Positions 23,747-32,158 of a stretch of DNA of 55,529 nucleotides are shown here, in pieces. The position numbers and the translations under genes are program-made. The notes under the pieces were generated by a model, which saw only the letters and a list, made by a program, of their open reading frames with translations, did no database searches and was not told where the DNA came from. Numbering within the stretch: the stretch's first letter is position 1; every line of letters begins with the position of its first letter. The DNA comes from an uncultured Oscillospiraceae bacterium (GTDB lineage Bacteria; Bacillota; Clostridia; Oscillospirales; Oscillospiraceae). The DNA is taken from the NCBI GenBank assembly GCA_947627715.1, contig CANQXK010000015.1:1-55529 (forward strand), written 5' to 3'.

Positions 23747-23801
23747 TTTTAAACGAAAAAACGAAAAGGGCGGGAATGGGGACCCCTTTCCCGCTCTTTT
23801 C
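23747..23801 (-). terminator. Intercistronic attenuating hairpin
   Basis: On the minus strand GAAAAGAGCGGGAA pairs with TTCCCGCCCTTTTC (one mismatch), followed by GTTTTTTC. It lies between the binding-protein and permease genes and would let only part of the transcripts continue, a common way to make excess binding protein. Confidence 0.65.
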
Positions 23802-23816
23802 GGTCAGAGTGCGCGA

Positions 23817-24782
23817 TCACTCGGCGATGGCCTTGTAGCCCTCGGGCATGGTGAGGCCCAGCGCCTCGCAGTTGGCGGCGTTGTACATCTTGTCCAGGGT
23901 GGTGTCGAAGCCGATGGCCGACTCGGACACGGAGGTCTTCCCGGTGAGGATGTCGGCGGCCATGCGCCCGGTGATCTGGCCCAGCTCATAGTAGCTGATG
24001 GACAGGGTCGCCACGCCGCAGCCCTTGCAGATGCCCTCCTCGCCGGCCACAACGGGCACCTTGGCGGGCAGGACGATGTTGGCGATGGTCTCGGTGTTGT
24101 CGGCGGCGGTGTTGTCCGTGGGGATGTAGAGGACGTCGCAGCTGTCACAGGCGGCCTGGGTCACGGCGGGCAGGTCGTTGACGTCGGTGAAGGCGTAGTT
24201 TTCGCAGGTGTAGCCCATGCCCTCCAGGTAGCCCTTGATGGTCTCCACCTGGTAGACGGAGTTGGGTTCGGCGGAGCAGAAGAGCAGGCCCACGTTCTTC
24301 GCGTCCGGGAAAAGCTCCTGGACCATGGCCGCCTGCTGGTCAAGGGGCGCCAGGTCCGAGGTGCCGGAGATGTTGCCGCCCAGGACCTTGTCCTCGGTGG
24401 TGTCCAGATTCAGCGCCACACCGTAGTTGGTGATGGCGGTGCCCAGGATGGGGATGGTGTCGGTGGCGGAGGCCGCGGCCGTCAGAGACGCGGTGGCGTT
24501 GGCCAGGATGAGGTCCACCTTCTCGGAGATGAAGCCGTCCACGATGGTGGTGCAGTTGGCGGCCTCGCCGCCGGCGTTCTGCTCGTCAAAGGTCACCTTG
24601 TCGCCCAGAGCCTCAACCAGGGCGTCCTTGAAGCCCTGGGTGGCCTGGTCGAGGGCCGGGTGGGGGGCCAGCTGGCAGATGCCCACGTTGTAGGCGTCGT
24701 TCTTCTGTCCGCAGGCGGCGGCGAAGGTGAGGATGGCGCTGATCGCCAGGACGACGGCCAGCAGTTTATAAAGCTTTTTCAT
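23817..24782 (-). CDS. ABC transporter substrate-binding lipoprotein (TrpX-like)
   Basis: This 321-residue protein has a lipoprotein signal (MKKLYKLLAVVLAISAILTF, lipobox AAAC) and the ABC_sub_bind (DUF534) fold: VGICQLAPHPALDQATQGF, NATASLTAAASATDTIPILG, NVGLLFCSAEPNS and KVPVVAGEEG. It captures ligand outside the membrane for the permease and ATPase downstream. Relatives bind tryptophan or tyrosine. The longer open frame up to 25382 is spurious: GGAAGG precedes the ATG at 24782 and a promoter lies at 24847-24875. No T-box or TRAP-type leader is visible. Confidence 0.9.
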   Translation of the reverse strand: MKKLYKLLAVVLAISAILTFAAACGQKNDAYNVGICQLAPHPALDQATQGFKDALVEALGDKVTFDEQNAGGEAANCTTIVDGFISEKVDLILANATASLTAAASATDTIPILGTAITNYGVALNLDTTEDKVLGGNISGTSDLAPLDQQAAMVQELFPDAKNVGLLFCSAEPNSVYQVETIKGYLEGMGYTCENYAFTDVNDLPAVTQAACDSCDVLYIPTDNTAADNTETIANIVLPAKVPVVAGEEGICKGCGVATLSISYYELGQITGRMAADILTGKTSVSESAIGFDTTLDKMYNAANCEALGLTMPEGYKAIAE

Positions 24783-24846
24783 TTTTCTCTTCCTTCCGAA
24801 ATTTAATTCCCTATTGTTTTGCGCAAATAAAGCGCCCACGTGAAAA

Positions 24847-24875
24847 ATTTTATTCTTTTTTTCGCCGAATGTCAA
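24847..24875 (-). promoter_or_regulatory. SigA promoter of the TrpX-like operon
   Basis: TTGACA (24875-24870), a 17-base spacer and TAAAAT (24852-24847) on the minus strand give a leader of about 58 bases. The leader is too short for a riboswitch or T-box. Confidence 0.78.
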
Positions 24876-25014
24876 GGGTACAGAATGACGGTTTTTTCCC
24901 CGTTTCTCCGGGTGAAATTGTGCATCGGCACACCCGCGGGCCTCTTTTTTCCCCCTTTTTCCCGGACAAACCGTCCCCCTGGCCGGGGCGGGACGCTTTT
25001 TCTCCCCCGGCCTC

Positions 25015-25043
25015 TTGCGCTGGAGCGGAAATTTTGCTATACT
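25015..25043 (+). promoter_or_regulatory. Candidate SigA promoter of the acyltransferase operon
   Basis: TTGCGC (25015-25020), a 17-base spacer and TATACT (25038-25043) lie 30 bases before the ATG at 25074 and are divergent from the transporter promoter. Confidence 0.62.
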
Positions 25044-25073
25044 GTCAGGTAGTTTTCCCGGTGGAGGGCGGAT

Positions 25074-26573
25074 ATGGCAAAAAAACGCGGGACAACTGAA
25101 TACGCGCGGTTTATCCAACAGATGCCGGAGGCGGAGCGCGGGAGCGTGGACACCTTCTTCCGTCTGCTGGACCAGCATCTGCGCCTCTCCCGCGAGTGGA
25201 AGCGGCCCATCGTCCGGGATTTTGAGAACGCCCTTTTGTGGTACTGCCAAAACGGCGTGCCCCTTTCCAGGGCGCTGGAGCTTCTCTCCCCGGAGAAGCT
25301 GGGGGGCTTCTACTCCCGCCCGGCGGACGGCTGGTTCCCCCTGGACGCGGCGGCCAAGGTGTACCCCCTGAGCATGAACCACAGGCAGATGGCCGTTTTC
25401 CGGCTGTCCGTCACCTTAGACCGGGAGGTGGTGCCGGAGCTTTTGCAGATGGCCCTGACCTTCACCATCAAGCGGTTCCCCTTCTTCGCCACCACCATCA
25501 AAAACGGCGTCTTCTGGCACTACATAGACGCGGCGAAGCGGCGCTTCCCCGTGGAGCCGGAGTCCACCGTCCCCTGCGCCGGCATCAACGTCTCCATGAC
25601 AGGCTCCAAGTCCTTCCGGGTCCTCTACTACAAGAACCGCATCAGCTGCGAGTTTTTCCACATCCTCACCGACGGCACTGGCGGCATGATCTTCCTCAAG
25701 AGCCTGACGGCGGAGTATCTGCGCCTTTTGGGGGCCCAGGTCCCGGCGGAGCTGGGCGTGCTGGACATCGACGCGCTGCCCGACGCCTCCGAGTCGGCGG
25801 ACGACTTTTCAAAGCACGTCTCCGGGCGCAAGTCCTCCGGCTTTGTGGATAAACCGGCCCTCCAGATGGGCGGGCGGCTTTCCAGGGTGAAGCCCTGCCA
25901 GGTGATCCACTTCGACATGGACGCCCAGGCCCTCCGCACGGCGGCGCGGGAACGGGACGCCTCCGTCACCGCCCTCATCGCCTCCATGATGTTCATCGCC
26001 TGCAAGGCGGCGACGGACCGTCAGCACGGCGCGGTCCACATCCAGGTACCCGTCAATATGCGCAACCACTTCGACTCCAGGACCCTGCGCAACTTCTCCC
26101 TCTACGCCAACATCCACTTAGAGTTGGAGGAGATCACCACCCTTGACGCCATCCTCCCCAAAGTGGCCCAACAGCTGAAGGCCGGGGTCTCCTTTGACAA
26201 GATGCAGGAGATGATGAACGGCGCGGTGAAGTTAGTGCGCTCGGTCCGGCTGGTCCCCCTCTTCATCAAGCGGCCCGTGGCCCGGCTCATCTACGGCTTT
26301 CTGGGCGACCGGGCCTTCACCACCACCCTCTCCAACTTGGGCGTGGTGGAGACGCCGGAGGGCATGAGGGAGCATATCAAAAAGATGGACTTCGTTCTGG
26401 GCACCGTGGCCCTGTCCCGCGCCGCCGTCTCCATGGTCACGGTGAACGGCACCGCCACGCTGTCCATCGCCAAGCTCACCGCCGACCCCTCCTTCGAGGA
26501 GCGGCTTTATAAGCTTCTCGCCGGGGCCGGCCTGAAGATCCATGTAACAGGGAGCGAGCTTTATGGACTTTGA
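25074..26573 (+). CDS. Condensation-domain-like acyltransferase (alcohol acetyltransferase/PapA type)
   Basis: This 499-residue soluble protein shows the HxxxDG active-site motif as HILTDGTGG near residue 197 and the two-lobe arrangement of chloramphenicol acetyltransferase-like condensation enzymes. QVPVNMRNHFDSRTLRNFSLYA is the conserved second-lobe region. Such enzymes join an acyl group from a CoA or carrier protein to an alcohol or amine, often in lipid synthesis. Its stop overlaps the start of the DUF6320 gene by 11 bases. No carrier-protein or NRPS gene is nearby, so a lipid or cell-envelope substrate is a fair guess, not a finding. Confidence 0.75.
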   Translation: MAKKRGTTEYARFIQQMPEAERGSVDTFFRLLDQHLRLSREWKRPIVRDFENALLWYCQNGVPLSRALELLSPEKLGGFYSRPADGWFPLDAAAKVYPLSMNHRQMAVFRLSVTLDREVVPELLQMALTFTIKRFPFFATTIKNGVFWHYIDAAKRRFPVEPESTVPCAGINVSMTGSKSFRVLYYKNRISCEFFHILTDGTGGMIFLKSLTAEYLRLLGAQVPAELGVLDIDALPDASESADDFSKHVSGRKSSGFVDKPALQMGGRLSRVKPCQVIHFDMDAQALRTAARERDASVTALIASMMFIACKAATDRQHGAVHIQVPVNMRNHFDSRTLRNFSLYANIHLELEEITTLDAILPKVAQQLKAGVSFDKMQEMMNGAVKLVRSVRLVPLFIKRPVARLIYGFLGDRAFTTTLSNLGVVETPEGMREHIKKMDFVLGTVALSRAAVSMVTVNGTATLSIAKLTADPSFEERLYKLLAGAGLKIHVTGSELYGL

Positions 26574-27135
26574 GATCGTCTATCCCCACATCAAAAAGCA
26601 CTCCATCGCCATGGTGTACGTGCGGACCGTCTTCGGCCTTCTCTTCCTGGCCGCGGCGGCGGTCTGTCCCGTGGTCAACCTGATCCTGGGCGGCAAGGCG
26701 TGGAGCGTCCTCGTCCTGTGGTCCCTGTACATGGTCTGGACCCTGGTGCTGAAGGCCCCTTTGGTGGAGCGCAACCTCATTAGCCAGGGGGCGAAGCTTC
26801 TGGTGATGACCGTCATCCTGCTCATCCTCATCGACCGGCTCATCTACCCCGGCTGGGCGGCCTTCGTGGTGCCCATCGTGGCCTACGGGGCGCTCATCGT
26901 GCTGGCGGTCCTCTTCTTCGTCAACGTCTCCAAGCAGCGTCACAACGTGATGCCCCTGATCGTCTTGGCGCTCCTGGCCGCCGCGGCCTCCGCCGTGGCC
27001 CTCTTCGTCTTTTCCGAGACCCGCTGGCCCATGATCGTCCTGGCCTCCACCGCCGCCGCCCTGCTCATCGCCACGGCCTTCACCCTGAAGACCCGCCTCT
27101 TCACCGAGCTTGTGAAGCGTTTCCACATCAAATGA
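26563..27135 (+). CDS. DUF6320-type integral membrane protein
   Basis: This 190-residue protein is mainly hydrophobic, with about six transmembrane segments, the first near 24-45 (LLFLAAAAVCPVVNLILGG) and the last near 168-180. The start overlaps the acyltransferase gene by 11 bases, and the two probably work together. The match to DUF6320 is by resemblance and gene pairing. No catalytic motif is visible. GGGAGC precedes the ATG. A terminator follows. Confidence 0.68.
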   Translation: MDFEIVYPHIKKHSIAMVYVRTVFGLLFLAAAAVCPVVNLILGGKAWSVLVLWSLYMVWTLVLKAPLVERNLISQGAKLLVMTVILLILIDRLIYPGWAAFVVPIVAYGALIVLAVLFFVNVSKQRHNVMPLIVLALLAAAASAVALFVFSETRWPMIVLASTAAALLIATAFTLKTRLFTELVKRFHIK

Positions 27136-27151
27136 CCCCGCCCGGTCTATA

Positions 27152-27188
27152 AAAAGGACGGTATGGACAGAAGCCATACCGCCCTTTT
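27152..27188 (+). terminator. Rho-independent terminator
   Basis: AAAAGGACGGTATGG pairs with CCATACCGCCCTTTT (one mismatch) across a 7-base loop, and TATTTTG follows. It ends the acyltransferase-DUF6320 operon. Confidence 0.78.
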
Positions 27189-27282
27189 ATTTTGTCAATT
27201 TCCTTTTTGTTCCCGTTAGAGCCATAGCCGGAAGGGGTTTGCAGCGTCCCGGCGAACTGGAATTTATCCCTATGTAATTCGG

Positions 27283-27774
27283 CTAATTGACCTTAAATTC
27301 AAATGTGAGTTGATCTTCTTGCTTGTTTTTGTGCCCCGTATCCCGTTGAACGACAGCGCCTCCCATCGCATGATAGAAGGCTTGCGCGGGGTGGTTATGC
27401 GCGTTACAGTTACAGTAATACTTGAGCGCTCCACATTCCATACAATATTTTTCTGCTATCATAAACGCCCGCCTGCCAATTCCCTGATGTTAATATTCTT
27501 TCAGCAGATACAAAGATTCAATATATATTGGCTCTGTTGTTTTATGGGTGAAATAGCCGATGGGCATATCTGCAAAACGGATAAGATAAACGCGCAAATA
27601 CGGGTCCTTGATTCTCGCCAGATCGCGCTGCGTATGCCACTCCAAATCGAAACCGTCGATGGCATCATCAGGATAAATCCCTCGATACGTTGTGCCCCAT
27701 ATGTCATGACGAAGATTGGAAATGGTTTTTGCATCACCATCCTGCGCAAGCGAAAAACTAACGGCGTTATCCAT
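27283..27774 (-). pseudogene. GNAT N-acetyltransferase interrupted by an in-frame TAA
   Basis: From ATG 27774 (ribosome binding site GGAGAGG) the frame gives MDNAVSFSLAQDGDAKTISN and reaches LYLLKEY, then TAA at 27492-27490. It resumes without any shift: HQGIGRRAFMIAEKYC, the acetyl-CoA-binding Q/R-x-x-G-x-G/A loop, then HNHPAQAFYHAMGG, and ends at TAG 27285. The stop replaces what is usually Gln (CAA), so a single C-to-T change explains it. The N-terminal fragment lacks the cofactor site and is probably inactive. Confidence 0.8.
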
Positions 27775-27802
27775 TGAATAATCCTCTCCGTCAAATCCCG
27801 AT

Positions 27803-28222
27803 TTAACCCTCAAACGCGAACAGATTTCCAAGCGGAATAGTAAAGCCTAAGGACTGATACATTTTGATGTCGCAATCCGCACATCCAACTGTGAGAGAAC
27901 CCACGCCGCTTTCCTGATAAGCAAATCTGACTAACTGTCTTGCGATTCCTTTGTGCCGATATTCGGGAACAATGTAGAAATCTTCAAACACACCTCCTGT
28001 TTGGTAGTTAAATGTGGAATAGGTTGGTGTGATGGAGCAGCAGGCAATCAATCTCCCCTCATCAGCACACCCGTAAAAGATGATTTGCCCCTTTTTAAGT
28101 GCCTCAGTGAGGCTGTCAAAGTTCTCATCCGTAGGCGGTTCTTCTCCAATCTCCTGCTTGTACCCTGTGTGAAGCGTTTTAAGCCCGTCCATGTTGTCAT
28201 TCGTTATACGAATATATTCCAT
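27803..28222 (-). CDS. GNAT family N-acetyltransferase
   Basis: This 139-residue protein of the Gcn5-related acetyltransferase fold is most like the small, metabolite-acting group. The acetyl-CoA loop reads RHKGIA after VFEDFYIVPEY, and the C-terminal part has YQESGVGSLTVGC and MYQSLGF. The ATG at 28222 has GGAGA upstream; the longer frame to 28324 lacks support. It lies 28 bases upstream of the broken GNAT gene and on the same strand, so both may have been one operon. The acceptor substrate is unknown. Confidence 0.8.
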   Translation of the reverse strand: MEYIRITNDNMDGLKTLHTGYKQEIGEEPPTDENFDSLTEALKKGQIIFYGCADEGRLIACCSITPTYSTFNYQTGGVFEDFYIVPEYRHKGIARQLVRFAYQESGVGSLTVGCADCDIKMYQSLGFTIPLGNLFAFEG

Positions 28223-28344
28223 TTGTTCTCTCCATTTCAAGTCTGTCAAAAAGCGCATTTCAGCCCGTTTCGTAAGCATGGTATGTATAGACGCACGGCC
28301 TTTAGTTCCTAAAGGGTTTTGCAACTGCTCATCAAACTTTTAAT

Positions 28345-29052
28345 TTATATATCGAACAGAAATATGTTTGGCACAACATCGGAACCAAAAGTTTTTACTG
28401 CCATTCGATACATAGCCTTTGCATGGATTCTGTCGTGCCATATAAAACGTCTCAACACTTTTCTTAATGACCATTCTTCGTCATAGCTTCCAAGATAGAT
28501 GGTATTTTTCAAGAAATCAGATTGACTTTCCAGTGCGGCAAATCCACGCTCCCTGCACTCTAAGATCGTGCCTTCATTATCCGCAGAAACGCCTATCTCA
28601 TCGAAATAATATTCATTGACGTTCTTTGTATGCTCGTACATCTCAAACGCAGTACGAGGGACCTGACCGTAGAATGTCTCTCTGACCGGCAGACAGCTTT
28701 TATTCTTATCAGGTATTGCCTGATACAACGTCAAAAAATCAAGTGCCGATTTTAAGGCAAGGGCTTTCAAATCCGCATACTCGGACAGGCTTAATTCTTC
28801 TTTTTCCACCTCAAAGAGGACATCTGAATCAGCGTCGGAAACCGTCAACTCAGACTGCTTTTCCTGAATTATTTCGAGTTCAAAGGAGTCTGGCATTAAG
28901 CCGCCCTTCCACCTGAGATAGGATTTGATTTCGGCAGGCATTTTCCGAAGTGCCATATCTCTGGAATTTCCTCTTGTAAATGCTCCGACAAAGTTATCCG
29001 CATACAAAATACTGTCGTCGCCGTTATGTTCCCATACGCATCTTATTTTCAT
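28345..29052 (-). CDS. Protein with HicB-like N-terminus and DinB-like helical domain
   Basis: This 235-residue protein starts with a short beta-alpha region (VGAFTRGNSRDMALRKMPAE) that resembles the HicB/RNase H-like domain. A mostly helical C-terminal part follows, ending WSLRKVLRRFIWHDRIHAKAMYRMA. The H-D-x-x-H pattern, with an upstream EH near residue 136, recalls the metal site of DinB-type four-helix bundles. No HicA-like toxin gene is adjacent. The gene is AT-richer than the arginine operon that follows. Function is unknown; thiol transfer is possible if the DinB match holds. Confidence 0.5.
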   Translation of the reverse strand: MKIRCVWEHNGDDSILYADNFVGAFTRGNSRDMALRKMPAEIKSYLRWKGGLMPDSFELEIIQEKQSELTVSDADSDVLFEVEKEELSLSEYADLKALALKSALDFLTLYQAIPDKNKSCLPVRETFYGQVPRTAFEMYEHTKNVNEYYFDEIGVSADNEGTILECRERGFAALESQSDFLKNTIYLGSYDEEWSLRKVLRRFIWHDRIHAKAMYRMAVKTFGSDVVPNIFLFDI

Positions 29053-29146
29053 TGGTAGATCTCTCTTTTGCGCTGTATCATTCTTCTTGCGAAGTACTCG
29101 CTTCCACGCAGGCTTTTTTCGGTCACGGATCCGAAGTTTTCTCCTA

Positions 29147-30052
29147 TCAGCCCTTCATGACCCGCACCAGCACGGCCTTTTGGGCGTGGAGGCGGTTTTC
29201 GGCCTCGTCAAAGACGGAGCCGGCGTACTTCTCCAGCACCTCGTCGGTGATCTCCTCGCCCCGGTGGGCGGGGAGGCAGTGGAGGACGATGGCGTCGGGC
29301 TTTGCCACGCCCATGAGCTTCATATCCACGCAGTAGCCGGCGAAGTCGCGCCTTCTGCGCTCGGCCTCGTCCTCCATGCCCATGGAGGCCCACACGTCGG
29401 TGTAGACGGCGTCCGCGTCCTTCGCGGCGGCGAAGATGTCGTCGGTGATGGTGAGGTCCCCGTTTTCACGGCCCCATTTGACGATGTCCGCGTCCGGCTC
29501 ATACCCGTGGGGACAGCCGATGGCGACGCTCATGCCCGTCTTGATACCGCCCACGATGAGGGAATTGGCCATGTTGTTGCCGTCGCCGATGAAGGCAAGC
29601 TTCCTGCCCGCCAGCGTACCCTTGTACTCCCGGATGGTCTGGAGGTCGGCCAGCACCTGGCAGGGGTGGGCGTAGTCGGTGAGGCCGTTGATGATGGGGA
29701 TGGAGCCGTACTGTGCCAGGGCCTCCACCTCCGCCTGCTCGTAGGTGCGGATCATGATGGCGTCCAGATAGCGGCTCAGCACCCGGGCGGTGTCCTGGAC
29801 CGGCTCGCCCCGGCCGATCTGCAGATCGCGGGAGCTTAAAAAGAGGGCGTTGCCCCCCAGCTGATACATCCCCGCCTCGAAGGAGACGCGGGTGCGGGTG
29901 GAGGATTTCTGGAAGATCATGCCCAGGGTCTTTCCCGTGAGCAGCGGGTGGGGGATGTTGTTCTTGCGCTCAAATTTGAGCTGGTCGGCCAGCCCCAGAA
30001 GGTCAAGGATCTCCTCTTTGGTAAGGTCGCCCAATTTCAGCAGATGTTTCAT
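29147..30052 (-). CDS. argF: Ornithine carbamoyltransferase
   Basis: This 301-residue enzyme makes citrulline from ornithine and carbamoyl phosphate. It has the carbamoyl phosphate site STRT at 51-54, HPCQ in the middle, and the ornithine site HCLPAHRGEEI near residue 265. Length is normal. It is the last gene of the arginine operon and overlaps argD by four bases (ATGA, 30052-30049). In catabolic systems the paralogue sits with arcA or arcC; here it sits with argD, B, J, C, H and G, so it is biosynthetic. Confidence 0.95.
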   Translation of the reverse strand: MKHLLKLGDLTKEEILDLLGLADQLKFERKNNIPHPLLTGKTLGMIFQKSSTRTRVSFEAGMYQLGGNALFLSSRDLQIGRGEPVQDTARVLSRYLDAIMIRTYEQAEVEALAQYGSIPIINGLTDYAHPCQVLADLQTIREYKGTLAGRKLAFIGDGNNMANSLIVGGIKTGMSVAIGCPHGYEPDADIVKWGRENGDLTITDDIFAAAKDADAVYTDVWASMGMEDEAERRRRDFAGYCVDMKLMGVAKPDAIVLHCLPAHRGEEITDEVLEKYAGSVFDEAENRLHAQKAVLVRVMKG

Positions 30053-31221
30053 GCTCCGATCACCTCTTTAAGAATTTCCACAGCTTCCCTGAGCTGTTCG
30101 TCGGTTATGGTCAGGGGCGGCACCAGCCGCACCTTCTCGTGGGCGGTGAGGACCACCACCCCGCGCGCCAGCGCGGCCTTTGCCACCTCTCCGGCGGGCT
30201 TGTCGCAGAGGATGCCCACCATCAGGCCCAGGCCCGTGACGGCTTTGACGCCCTTGGCGCCCTCCAGCGCCTTTTTGATGTATTCACCCTTGCGCCGGAC
30301 GTCCTCAAGGAGCTTTTGGTCTATCCGCTGGATGACGCTGACGGCCCCGGCGCAGCTCACCGGGTTTCCGCCGAAGGTGGAGCCGTGGTCGCCCGCCCCC
30401 AGGGTGTGCTCCACCCGCTCCCCCAGAAGGCACGCGCCCAGCGGCAGTCCGCCGCCCAGGCCCTTGGCCGTGGAGACGATGTCCGGCATGAAGCCGTACT
30501 GCTCGTAGGCGTAGAGCGTCCCGGTGCGCCCGTTGCCCGTCTGCACCTCGTCCACGATGAGGAGAAGACCGTACTCACGGGCGATGCTCACCACCTCGTC
30601 CACATAGTCCCGCGTCAGCGGCACCACGCCGCCCTCGCCCTGGACAAGCTCCAGCATCACCGCGCAGCAGTCCCCCTTTTCGGCGAAGGCCCGGACCTCC
30701 CCCGCGTCCTGGGCGCTGGCGTGGACAAAGCCGGGGGTAAAGGGGCCGAATTTGGTGTGGAAGGCGTCCTGCCCCGTGGCGGAGAGGGTGGTCACCGTGC
30801 GGCCGTGGAAGCTGTTTTTCAGGGTGATGATGGTGCTGTGGCCGAAGTCCCCGTACTTGTCGAAGGCCCACTTCCGGGCCGTCTTAATGGCGCACTCGTT
30901 GGCCTCCGCCCCGGAATTTCCGAAAAAGACCTTCTTAAACCCGGTTTTTTCGCACAGGAGCCTGGCAAGCTTCACGCAGGGTTCGGTGTAATATAAGTTG
31001 GACATATGTTGAAGCTTTGACACCTGCTCCGTCACCGCCGCGGCCCAAACGGGGTCCGCCACGCCAAAGACGTTCACGGCGATCCCGGCCCCCAGGTCCA
31101 GATAGCGGCGGCCCCGGTGGTCAAAGACCTCCGCGCCGCGGCCCTCCGTGAAAACCACGTCGGCGCGGCCGTAGGTGTTCGCCACATATTCCTTATCAAG
31201 CGCTTTAATATCCATATCCAT
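30049..31221 (-). CDS. argD: Acetylornithine aminotransferase
   Basis: This 390-residue class III PLP aminotransferase converts N-acetylglutamate semialdehyde to N-acetylornithine with glutamate. Visible marks are GNSGAEANECAIKTAR, the FHGRT segment, IVDEVQTGNGRTG and the PLP lysine in STAKGLGGGLPLGA. Two ATGs lie six bases apart; GAGGTG seven bases before 31221 favours the first. It overlaps argF by four bases and follows argB by 11 bases. It may also act on succinyl-diaminopimelate, as in other bacteria. Confidence 0.94.
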   Translation of the reverse strand: MDMDIKALDKEYVANTYGRADVVFTEGRGAEVFDHRGRRYLDLGAGIAVNVFGVADPVWAAAVTEQVSKLQHMSNLYYTEPCVKLARLLCEKTGFKKVFFGNSGAEANECAIKTARKWAFDKYGDFGHSTIITLKNSFHGRTVTTLSATGQDAFHTKFGPFTPGFVHASAQDAGEVRAFAEKGDCCAVMLELVQGEGGVVPLTRDYVDEVVSIAREYGLLLIVDEVQTGNGRTGTLYAYEQYGFMPDIVSTAKGLGGGLPLGACLLGERVEHTLGAGDHGSTFGGNPVSCAGAVSVIQRIDQKLLEDVRRKGEYIKKALEGAKGVKAVTGLGLMVGILCDKPAGEVAKAALARGVVVLTAHEKVRLVPPLTITDEQLREAVEILKEVIGA

Positions 31222-31232
31222 GATCCTTCACC

Positions 31233-32090
31233 TCACGCGGTAAACATGGTGCCGATGCCGGCGTTTGTGAGAAGCTCCATCAAAATGGAGTGGGGCAGGC
31301 GTCCGTCGATGATAAAGACCTTGCGGACGCCCCGGCGGATGGCCTCCACGCAGCACTGTATTTTGGGGATCATGCCGCCGGAGATGATCCCCTGGGCGGT
31401 AAGCTCCGGCACCTCGGAGACGGTCAGGCGCGTGATGAGGGTGGCGGGGTCGTTTTTGTCCCGCAGAAGGCCCTCGATGTCGGTCATGGTGAGCATGGAC
31501 TCCGCGCCCAGCTTCCCGGCGATGCGGGCGGCGGCGGTGTCGGCGTTGATGTTGTAGAGGTTCCCCTCCTTATCGCACCCCACGGTGGAGACGATGGGGA
31601 TGTAGCCCATGTCGAGTAAGTCCGTGATGGGCTTCACGTCCACGTCCTGTATCTCCCCCACCGCGCCCAGGGCTGGGTCCAGCTGCGCGGCCTTTATCAT
31701 GTGTCCGTCTACGCCGGAGATGCCGATGGCGCGGCCTCCCGCCAGCTCCACCAAGTTCACCAGGTCCTTGTTGACCTTTCCGGCCAGGACCATCTGGACG
31801 ATGTCCATGGTCTCCGGGTCCGTGACGCGAAGGCCGTTTTTAAACTCCGGCTTCTTCCCGGTCTTTTTGAGCATATCGGAGATCTCCGGCCCGCCGCCGT
31901 GGACCACCACCACCTTGATGCCGATCATGGAGAGCAAAACGATGTCCCCCATGACGTATTTCTTCAGCGTCTCGTCCGTCATGGCGTTGCCGCCGTATTT
32001 GATGAGGATCACCTTCCCGGCGTACTTCTGGATGTAGGGAAGCGCCTCCGTCAGTGTCTGCGCCCGCAGGGCGTGGTCGTGCAGGTCCAT
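31233..32090 (-). CDS. argB: Acetylglutamate kinase
   Basis: This 285-residue amino acid kinase phosphorylates N-acetylglutamate. It shows ILIKYGGNAM, VVVHGGGPEISDML, and the C-terminal IVSTVGCDKEGNLYNINADTAA and MTDIEGLL segments. The start at 32090 has AAGGAGG eight bases before the ATG; the longer frame to 32414 lies over argJ and is spurious. It follows argJ by 68 bases. The kinase is usually the arginine-inhibited step where the acetyl group is recycled by ArgJ, as here. Confidence 0.95.
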   Translation of the reverse strand: MDLHDHALRAQTLTEALPYIQKYAGKVILIKYGGNAMTDETLKKYVMGDIVLLSMIGIKVVVVHGGGPEISDMLKKTGKKPEFKNGLRVTDPETMDIVQMVLAGKVNKDLVNLVELAGGRAIGISGVDGHMIKAAQLDPALGAVGEIQDVDVKPITDLLDMGYIPIVSTVGCDKEGNLYNINADTAAARIAGKLGAESMLTMTDIEGLLRDKNDPATLITRLTVSEVPELTAQGIISGGMIPKIQCCVEAIRRGVRKVFIIDGRLPHSILMELLTNAGIGTMFTA

Positions 32091-32158
32091 TGCCAAAACC
32101 TCCTTTTGATTCCGGCGTTCCGCCGGTGGGTCGCCCGCCCTTGGGCGGGGAGACGCTT

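Noticed and set aside
24783-24846. T-box or riboswitch for the amino-acid importer
   Set aside because: The leader predicted from the promoter is about 58 bases, and no AGGGTGGNACCGCG-like T-box sequence was found.
24783-25382. Extension of the TrpX-like ORF to 521 codons
   Set aside because: The extra part lies over the divergent acyltransferase gene and the promoter. The lipoprotein signal starts at 24782 with a good ribosome binding site.
26476-27177. 233-codon minus-strand ORF opposite the DUF6320 gene
   Set aside because: Composition is Asp/Glu/Gly/His-rich as in an antisense shadow, and the plus frame has clear membrane helices.
28345-29052. Calling this a HicAB toxin-antitoxin pair
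   Set aside because: No HicA-like gene is adjacent, and only the N-terminal part resembles HicB.
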